Of a stretch of 5,258 nucleotides of DNA, positions 1 through 3,736 are shown piece by piece; the first letter of the stretch is position 1; each line of letters opens with the position of its first letter. Position numbers and translations under genes: made by a program. Below the pieces are notes generated by a model. That model searched no databases. It saw only the letters and a list, made by a program, of their open reading frames with translations, and was not told where the DNA came from. The stretch spans positions 1-5,258 of the forward strand of contig CAZSRX010000061.1 of assembly GCA_964609675.1 (NCBI GenBank), in the 5' to 3' direction. The DNA comes from CAZSRX01 sp964609675 [NCBI: uncultured Bacteroidota bacterium] (GTDB taxonomy: Bacteria > CLD3 > SB21).

Positions 1-6
1 CCCATT

Positions 7-29
7 TTTCTAATGGCGGCCATTAGAAA
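7..29. promoter_or_regulatory. Perfect 23-bp palindrome, possible operator upstream of the S24 gene
   Basis: TTTCTAATGGC (7-17) and GCCATTAGAAA (19-29) are exact reverse complements around a single central G. No T-run follows on either strand, so it does not read as an intrinsic terminator. It lies about 45 bp before the first usable start of the S24 repressor-like gene, where an autoregulatory operator would be expected. That role is inference; it could also be a remnant of coding or recombination sequence cut by the window edge. Confidence 0.4.
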
Positions 30-73
30 TTATTCTGTAATGACAATTCCGGGATAAATATATTGACGATTAC

Positions 74-379
74 GTGTATCTGCCCAATGTGAAGCCGGAT
101 CACTTTATCGTGCAGGCCTCCGGCGACAGTATGGAACCTACCATACGCGACGGCGATTACGCGCTGGTCCATCCCCAACCTTCCGCCGATCACATGGACG
201 TGGTAGTGGCAAAGGACCCGTTCGGCGCCGTTACGATTAAACGGCTGAAAAAGATCGCCCCGGAGAAATTCGTTTTAACCTACGATAACAGCCGGTATCA
301 GGGCATGGTGCTGGATATTAATGGAGAATGGGTGGTAATCGGTAAAGTGGTGAAAGTGATTAGCGTGAGGAGTGTTTAG
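74..379 (+). CDS. S24 (LexA/UmuD/phage repressor) peptidase domain protein, probably 5'-truncated
   Basis: The 101-residue product is the C-terminal self-cleavage domain of the LexA/CI/UmuD family. The catalytic serine sits in the motif SGDSMEPT (Ser19), and the partner lysine is in VTIKRLKK (Lys56). The strand order F-I-V-Q-A, GDYALV, DVVVAK and the closing VVIGKVVKVI strand also match. In full-length phage repressors this domain follows a helix-turn-helix domain and an Ala-Gly or Cys-Gly cleavage site; both are missing here. The frame is open back to a TGA at 41-43, giving about ten more residues (including DDY) but no ATG. The GTG at 74 has no good ribosome binding site. Frame 1 just upstream reads through ...VMTIPG before a stop at 55-57, which resembles the IP-x-x-G region that normally precedes the domain, so a deletion or frameshift is plausible. 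The gene may be a repressor remnant or a UmuD-like stand-alone protein. Its last 39 bp plus 2 bp recur at 696-736. Confidence 0.8.
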   Translation: MYLPNVKPDHFIVQASGDSMEPTIRDGDYALVHPQPSADHMDVVVAKDPFGAVTIKRLKKIAPEKFVLTYDNSRYQGMVLDINGEWVVIGKVVKVISVRSV

Positions 380-381
380 TT
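341..381 (+). repeat. 41-bp direct repeat, left copy (3' end of the S24 gene)
   Basis: This copy encodes the last residues of the S24 protein (GKVVKVISVRSV) and its TAG stop. It matches 696-736 at 39 of 41 positions; the differences are T361/C716 and C364/T719, both transitions. Similarity stops sharply at both ends. Together the two copies bracket the ribbon-helix-helix gene. Confidence 0.95.
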
Positions 382-415
382 ACCAAACGGATTTTACATA
401 CTTGGATTCTTTCTT

Positions 416-616
416 TTAGGCATATAGAGTGCGCGCTTCTTCTTCTAAATGTTCCATACAATCACGATTAAGTTTCCGCCGTGCCTCACGCATAATATCT
501 TCATCTAAAGAAATAATACGTTCTTTGATGAATGTTTTTACGGATTTCTTTTGTCGTTTTGCAAGGGCTTGAATGATTTTATATTCACCCGGCAAAAAAT
601 CGAGTTTAATGGTCAT
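416..616 (-). CDS. Small ribbon-helix-helix (antitoxin-like) protein
   Basis: The 66-residue protein has the usual order of a MetJ/Arc-type DNA-binding fold: a short N-terminal strand (TIKLDFL, 2-8), a first helix (about 10-22, EYKIIQALAKRQK), a turn, and a second helix (about 25-36, SVKTFIKERII). A charged helical tail follows (40-64), as in antitoxins whose C-terminus binds a toxin. The ATG at 616 is chosen because AAAGGA (628-623) lies 6 nt upstream and the promoter -10 box is at 642-647. Longer in-frame starts at 631 and 643 would sit on the ribosome binding site or inside the -10 box. No toxin gene follows: 35 bp beyond the stop lies the convergent end of the S24 gene. It is either an orphan antitoxin or a small regulator. 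The family assignment rests on fold pattern, not on a named match. Confidence 0.7.
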   Translation of the reverse strand: MTIKLDFLPGEYKIIQALAKRQKKSVKTFIKERIISLDEDIMREARRKLNRDCMEHLEEEARTLYA

Positions 617-622
617 ACATAT

Positions 623-628
623 TCCTTT
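623..628 (-). promoter_or_regulatory. Ribosome binding site fixing the start of the ribbon-helix-helix gene
   Basis: AAAGGA on the minus strand, 6 nt before the ATG at 616. It lies between two in-frame ATGs (631 and 616) and so selects the downstream one. Confidence 0.75.
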
Positions 629-641
629 CATTCTTACCTTC

Positions 642-670
642 AATATACGCTACCGAGGACTTGTAAACAA
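642..670 (-). promoter_or_regulatory. Promoter of the ribbon-helix-helix gene
   Basis: On the minus strand, TTGTTT (670-665) and TATATT (647-642) are 17 bp apart, giving a predicted start of transcription near 635 and a leader of about 19 nt. The -35 box is part of TTGTTTACAA, an imperfect dyad (TTGT-TT-ACAA), here extended to CTTGTTTACAAG. The same box and spacing recur before the 731-1183 gene. Confidence 0.65.
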
Positions 671-685
671 GAAAAAAACCAATCT

Positions 686-696
686 CTGCCAGGCAG
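686..696. repeat. 11-bp palindrome abutting the right copy of the direct repeat
   Basis: CTGCC-A-GGCAG is a perfect inverted repeat with a one-base centre. Its last base is the first base of the right-hand 41-bp repeat. It sits exactly at the junction between the ribbon-helix-helix cassette and the repeat, so it may mark a recombination boundary. It is short enough to be chance. Confidence 0.35.
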
Positions 697-736
697 GTAA
701 AGTGGTGAAAGTGATCAGTGTGAGGAGTGTTTAGTT
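696..736 (+). repeat. 41-bp direct repeat, right copy (detached S24 gene tail)
   Basis: Copy of 341-381 with two transitions. It is not attached to an S24 reading frame. The TAG corresponding to the S24 stop (732-734) overlaps the stop codon of the minus-strand DUF5618-like gene (TAA, 733-731). If this copy is the ancestral one, S24 and the DUF5618-like gene were once adjacent convergent genes with overlapping stops. Confidence 0.95.
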
Positions 737-1183
737 TTTTAAAACATTTTTTTCAATGTAATTGACGGCGGTTAGAGCGCGTTTTAAAGCTGAATTAACC
801 GCTTGCGCCTGAGTGTTGCCTCTGTAATAGGCCTCTACATGAAGATCATCATAAATCGTGTTAAGAAGCAGTATGAATGTTTTATTTTTTTGAGTGTATT
901 TATTTAATAAATGAATATAAGCGTCGTAATTTTTTGGCAGTTCTTTTTTTAACAAACCAACTTTCCCGAGAAAATATCCGTTTAAGGCTTTAAATACGGC
1001 TAAATAACCTATTCCTGCCGCCTCACGGACATACTTTTCGTCAGAATAATGGTCAAACACAATCGGCTCCGCCTTTTTTAATGTTTCTCTTGCGTTAGCT
1101 ATATAACGCTTTGCTTCGGAGACATGTTCTTTGACTATATCATCGCCGTTTTCAACATAAACAGGATTTTTCTTTTTTGACAT
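731..1183 (-). CDS. DUF5618-like, HEPN-type small helical protein
   Basis: The 150-residue, almost wholly alpha-helical protein follows the pattern I know from DUF5618 family proteins: an EAKRYIANARE-type first helix (23-33), a D-x-KYVREAAGIGYLAVFKAL helix (48-67), and a region ending LLNTIYDDLHVEAYYRGN (106-123) before a last helix (126-146). Such proteins have a HEPN-like four-helix layout. The R-x4-6-H motif of nuclease-active HEPN toxins is not evident, so it may be a binding rather than a cutting member. The ATG at 1183 is preferred over the TTG at 1198, because the promoter predicts a transcript start close to 1201; the ribosome binding site is weak (GAAAGA). Its stop overlaps the detached S24 tail repeat. 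It has its own promoter and lies behind the terminator of the phage operon, like a phage moron or defence cassette. Function unknown. Confidence 0.7.
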   Translation of the reverse strand: MSKKKNPVYVENGDDIVKEHVSEAKRYIANARETLKKAEPIVFDHYSDEKYVREAAGIGYLAVFKALNGYFLGKVGLLKKELPKNYDAYIHLLNKYTQKNKTFILLLNTIYDDLHVEAYYRGNTQAQAVNSALKRALTAVNYIEKNVLKN

Positions 1184-1207
1184 ATATTTGTCTTTCAAAA
1201 TTATTTT

Positions 1208-1236
1208 AATATAAGGAAACGACTGTTTGTAAACAA
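1208..1236 (-). promoter_or_regulatory. Promoter of the DUF5618-like gene
   Basis: On the minus strand TTGTTT (1236-1231) and TATATT (1213-1208) are 17 bp apart, with a predicted transcript start near 1201 and a leader of about 18 nt before the ATG at 1183. The box TTGTTTACAA is identical to the one at 670-661, while the rest of the spacer differs. The promoter begins only a few bases after the T-run of the upstream terminator. Confidence 0.65.
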
Positions 1237-1237
1237 T

Positions 1238-1281
1238 AAAAAAAATCCCGGAAGACAGCTTGTTGTTTGCCGATCCGGGAT
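1238..1281 (-). terminator. Intrinsic terminator of the phage late-gene block
   Basis: On the minus strand ATCCCGGA (1281-1274) pairs with TCCGGGAT (1252-1245) over a 21-nt loop. The stem runs straight into eight T residues (1245-1238, sharing the last stem base). It lies 24 bp after the stop of the FN3-like gene, so it ends the minus-strand block and insulates the two small genes beyond it. Confidence 0.85.
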
Positions 1282-1305
1282 TCGGAGAGAAAGGGAGAGG
1301 GATGA

Positions 1306-1620
1306 TTAATAAGGCGGATTTCTAAAGAAATGCCTCACACTTGACCACGCTGAAACATTCGACCCTTTTTCTGACCGGACGCGCCACCAAAAGTCAGGGA
1401 GTCCGGTATATATAACGTCAGTATAATAGTTCAAAGCAACAGCAATGTTAAAATCTATTGAGGAAAACGTCTCATCATTCGATACTTGCAGCCGATAAGT
1501 TACCCCCGTAACACTCGACCACACAAAATCAACAACACCACCGTTTATTATAGCATTATTCATCGGGCTTATTAAATTCGGGGGGAAGAGGCCTGATAAT
1601 TTCAAAATGTTATATATCAT
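1306..1620 (-). CDS. Fibronectin type III-like phage surface protein
   Basis: The 104-residue protein is a single FN3-like beta-sandwich: SPMNNAIINGGVVDFVWSSV (19-38), VTYRLQVSNDETFS (41-54), a Y-rich middle strand, FWWRVRSEKGSNVSAWSSVRHF (78-99). The WRVR and S-x-WS-x-x-R-x-F pattern is typical of bacterial and phage FN3 modules, which decorate tail or capsid surfaces and bind carbohydrate or other surface ligands. The first residues, MIYNILKLSG, resemble MIYSVLKNNG of the LamG protein two genes upstream, suggesting a shared docking segment. The ATG at 1620 has AGGAGA about 10 nt upstream and lies 28 bp after the previous stop. The longer frame back to 1785 would lie inside the preceding gene and is rejected. 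It is the last gene of the block before the terminator. Confidence 0.75.
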   Translation of the reverse strand: MIYNILKLSGLFPPNLISPMNNAIINGGVVDFVWSSVTGVTYRLQVSNDETFSSIDFNIAVALNYYTDVIYTGLPDFWWRVRSEKGSNVSAWSSVRHFFRNPPY

Positions 1621-1648
1621 TGCAGAACAATCTCCTATAATTTGTAAA

Positions 1649-1999
1649 TCATAAAGGTTCCTGCGGTGGTTCCAAATCTTTGTATTCTTGCAACCAAGCG
1701 ATGTGATCTTCGGCTGTACCGTCAATCGTAAAACCGTTTTGTTCGGCGTACTGTCTTTGCGGCTCACCCAGATCGACGTCATCAATGCGGACGTATAAAT
1801 TTTCTTCCCGCACCAGATTTTCCCCGCCGGTTAGTTTGTTCCATAGCCGCCTGAATAAGTTTACCTCATAATACTCAACACGCATAAAAGTATCAGCCGG
1901 CATTCGCGATTCGGGAAAGTACTGTCGCAACTCCAATACTTTAGCCGCGCTAAACTTTCTGAAATCGTCGTATAAAATATGCCCATAAATTCTGTTCAT
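1649..1999 (-). CDS. Hypothetical phage protein, 116 aa
   Basis: I do not recognise a family. The protein is soluble, mixed alpha/beta, rich in acidic and aromatic residues, with no signal peptide or membrane segment. It contains an N-terminal helix-rich part (YDDFRKFSAAKVLELRQYF, 10-28), a central LWNKLTGGENLV (52-63) and an acidic, proline-rich end (DLEPPQEPL). The ATG at 1999 has AAAGGA 8 nt upstream. It sits 18 bp after the LamG gene and 28 bp before the FN3 gene, so it is co-transcribed with two adhesin-like proteins. A role as an assembly helper or small tail component fits the position but is inference. Confidence 0.7.
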   Translation of the reverse strand: MNRIYGHILYDDFRKFSAAKVLELRQYFPESRMPADTFMRVEYYEVNLFRRLWNKLTGGENLVREENLYVRIDDVDLGEPQRQYAEQNGFTIDGTAEDHIAWLQEYKDLEPPQEPL

Positions 2000-2017
2000 A
2001 TTATTTTTCCTTTATTT

Positions 2018-2776
2018 TTACCGATCGACTAATTGCGGTGTGTAAGGCGCGGCAGCGAGTGTCATCTTGCGGTCATTTGCGGTTTCGTCCGCAATTTTAT
2101 TTGTATCAATTATTGCGTTGTTTTTCCAATAACCTATTAAATATGACGGTTGTACACTGGTGGCTGGCTTGCCATTGCCCGAGTTATATAAACTTTGAAT
2201 CTCTTCTAACGTCAGCTCCCTTGACCATATAGCCAATTCATCCTGTCGGCCATCATAATACCGGTCAGCCGAGCTAAAATAACTCCTGCCAACATAGATT
2301 GAGCCGCTCCCGCTATAAGGTGCAGTCCAAGTCCCTCTCGTAGCATCCGTAGTATCTTTCCGCACACCATTAATGTAAATTTTAATTGTTGAACCGCCAT
2401 TATAAGTTATCGCTACGTGTTGCCAAGACCCCGTTACAAGATCACCCGAATTACACAACCTTCCAATGTACACATAACCATCCGACGAGCCGAATATTAC
2501 GAAACTCGTCCGATACAATGAAACGTTGCTATATATTAAATGCCATTCTCTGCCTGCGTTCGATAACGCCCCCTTGTGAAGCATGCCACGATTGGTAGTA
2601 CCAAGAGCGTCCGGATTGAGCCACATTGACCACGACATAGGTTTCCCGCCAGAGCCTTCATTTAAACGGAAATCATTAGCGTCATCAATCGCTGAATAAT
2701 CATTCACACCATCAAAATCAAGACATTTATTATAAGAAAACACCGCCCCGTTGTTTTTTAACACGCTGTAAATCAC
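2018..2776 (-). CDS. LamG (concanavalin A-like lectin fold) phage adhesin
   Basis: The 252-residue protein is one LamG/pentraxin-type jelly roll. Landmarks are CLDFDGVNDY (18-27), the SWSMWLNPD strand (48-56), GSWQHVAITYNGGSTIKIYINGV (116-138), SIYVGRS (159-165) and the closing GRQDELAIWSRELTLEEIQ (176-194), followed by a YLIGYW strand (212-217). In phages such domains lie in tail fibres or appended virion proteins and bind host surface glycans. I place the start at GTG 2776, 4 bp after the previous stop, because the product then begins MIYSVLKNNG, matching MIYNILKLSG of the FN3 protein. A TTG at 2800 would add 8 residues and overlap the upstream gene by 20 bp; neither start has a strong ribosome binding site. 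There is no signal peptide, consistent with a virion protein released by lysis. Confidence 0.85.
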   Translation of the reverse strand: MIYSVLKNNGAVFSYNKCLDFDGVNDYSAIDDANDFRLNEGSGGKPMSWSMWLNPDALGTTNRGMLHKGALSNAGREWHLIYSNVSLYRTSFVIFGSSDGYVYIGRLCNSGDLVTGSWQHVAITYNGGSTIKIYINGVRKDTTDATRGTWTAPYSGSGSIYVGRSYFSSADRYYDGRQDELAIWSRELTLEEIQSLYNSGNGKPATSVQPSYLIGYWKNNAIIDTNKIADETANDRKMTLAAAPYTPQLVDR

Positions 2777-2780
2777 TTTA

Positions 2781-3221
2781 TTACCAAGTCCCGCTAACAA
2801 TTACATCAACCTGCTTACCTGTGCCGGGCGCGGCAGACGGCACGGCACTTATTACATCGCCTTTGACAACAGAAACAGGTGTACCCAGCGTAGAGGTTAT
2901 CAGATTTGCCCCGTTTGTCGAGATCGCGCTAAATTTAGCTACGCCGTTCACGTAAACTGTAACCGTTATTTCGGACGCCAGCGCGCCCGCCGTGTGTGTG
3001 GCGGTATCCGTCGGTTGTAAATACAGCGTTGTGATTGTAAATGGATTAATAACCGTCTTTGTTACTTCCGCCGTGTCCGATTCGCCGAACATCATATTAA
3101 CTTCCGGCGGGCAGAAAGCATTTAAAAAATTCACAAACGGCACACTTGGAAGATTTGCAAAGGCCGGATTCTCACTATCTCTGAACCATATCACAGGGTT
3201 ATTATTACGGTTTATATCCAT
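2781..3221 (-). CDS. Beta-rich hypothetical phage structural protein, 146 aa
   Basis: I do not recognise a named family. The N-terminus (1-50) holds NPVIWFRDSENPAFANLPS and FCPPEVNMMF segments. The C-terminal half (about 53-146) is a run of alternating strands rich in Thr, Val, Ser and Gly, with EITVTVYVNGV (84-94), TPVSVVKGDVISAV (114-127) and QVDVIVSGTW at the very end, as in small phage jelly-roll head or fibre domains. No signal peptide or membrane segment. The ATG at 3221 has GGAG 8 nt upstream, embedded in the last codons of the preceding gene; the intergenic distance is 4 bp. Its position just upstream of the LamG gene suggests a tail-tip or virion surface component. Confidence 0.7.
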   Translation of the reverse strand: MDINRNNNPVIWFRDSENPAFANLPSVPFVNFLNAFCPPEVNMMFGESDTAEVTKTVINPFTITTLYLQPTDTATHTAGALASEITVTVYVNGVAKFSAISTNGANLITSTLGTPVSVVKGDVISAVPSAAPGTGKQVDVIVSGTW

Positions 3222-3225
3222 ATAT

Positions 3226-3555
3226 TTATCTCCATATTAAACATCCTATAATTAAGCCGCTGACAAACACGCCAGCGGTCGTCCATTTACGTTTTTGTTC
3301 TTCGTTTACCGCAATCTTCTCACAATCTTCGCCGACTTTTAGTTTCGTTCTGATATTCTCCATAATCGGTCTTGGTACGCCGAAATACGTCGCATCCGAT
3401 ACGTTTACCATCCGCCAGCCGGACGGTACGATGACAATCGAATCCGCGTTTTGGACGATAACCGCCTGCGCTTCAGCGTTCGGACAAACGCTGAACGTCA
3501 TCGCGCAAATCATTATCAGACATGCGAGCCGATTCTTTAGCGTACTTTTCTTCAT
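3226..3555 (-). CDS. Secreted, C-terminally membrane-anchored protein, spanin-like
   Basis: The 109-residue protein has a Sec signal peptide (KK-x4-KNR n-region, hydrophobic 10-23, and an AEA type I cleavage site at 27-29) and one C-terminal transmembrane segment (about 92-108) ending in Arg. Between them is a periplasmic-type stretch of about 60 residues with VIVPSGWRMVNVSD and a charged helix before the membrane. A Cys at 24 sits where a relaxed lipobox could be, but FSVC fits the consensus poorly. The gene overlaps the upstream membrane-protein gene by 83 bp in another frame, as outer spanins overlap inner spanins. A signal plus C-terminal anchor also resembles unimolecular spanins. There is no strong ribosome binding site at ATG 3555, so translation may be coupled. 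A lysis role is inference from topology and context. Confidence 0.65.
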   Translation of the reverse strand: MKKSTLKNRLACLIMICAMTFSVCPNAEAQAVIVQNADSIVIVPSGWRMVNVSDATYFGVPRPIMENIRTKLKVGEDCEKIAVNEEQKRKWTTAGVFVSGLIIGCLIWR

Positions 3556-3736
3556 TCGATTTCAGTCTTTCTTTCACGGTTTTGTCTAACTTGAATAAAT
3601 GCGCTAATGCCCACAAATAAGCAATTGCCGATTCAATCGGTGCGATTCCTTCAACGATCAAATACGTTACCGCAACCGCGATCAGCAGGGCAAATAACGT
3701 GTTTTTCCAACTTCGGAATACTCGGTTTACAATCAT
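3473..3736 (-). CDS. Small membrane protein with basic/charged tail, holin- or inner-spanin-like
   Basis: The 87-residue protein has a basic start, a transmembrane helix (about 12-29, TLFALLIAVAVTYLIVEG), a second moderately hydrophobic or amphipathic helix (33-50), then a long charged helix (51-71, KTVKERLKSNEEKYAKESAR) and an end reading MSDNDLRDDVQRLSER. A closing MSD-x-DLR-type segment is familiar from small phage lysis-cassette proteins. The ATG overlaps the TGA of the large upstream gene (ATGA, 3736-3733), so translation is probably coupled, and its 3' part overlaps the secreted-protein gene by 83 bp. It could be a two-helix holin or an inner spanin; the sequence alone does not separate these. 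Confidence 0.65.
   Translation of the reverse strand: MIVNRVFRSWKNTLFALLIAVAVTYLIVEGIAPIESAIAYLWALAHLFKLDKTVKERLKSNEEKYAKESARMSDNDLRDDVQRLSER

Noticed and set aside
7-29. Palindrome read as an intrinsic terminator of an upstream gene.
   Set aside because: No T-run follows the hairpin on either strand.
40-64. Promoter for the S24 gene using ATGACA and TATATT.
   Set aside because: The spacer is only 13 bp, too short for a sigma70 promoter, so I do not list it.
616-643. Longer start sites for the ribbon-helix-helix gene.
   Set aside because: They overlap the ribosome binding site or the -10 box of the promoter.
341-736. CRISPR or other interspersed repeat array.
   Set aside because: Only two copies exist, the left one is coding, and the segment between them is a gene of over 300 bp rather than a spacer.
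1621-1785. N-terminal extension of the FN3-like gene up to an ATG at 1785.
   Set aside because: It lies out of frame inside the 1649-1999 gene, has no protein-like composition, and a good ribosome binding site precedes ATG 1620.
2212-2400. Open frame of 62 codons on the minus strand.
   Set aside because: Shadow within the well-supported LamG gene, with no ribosome binding site or recognisable composition.
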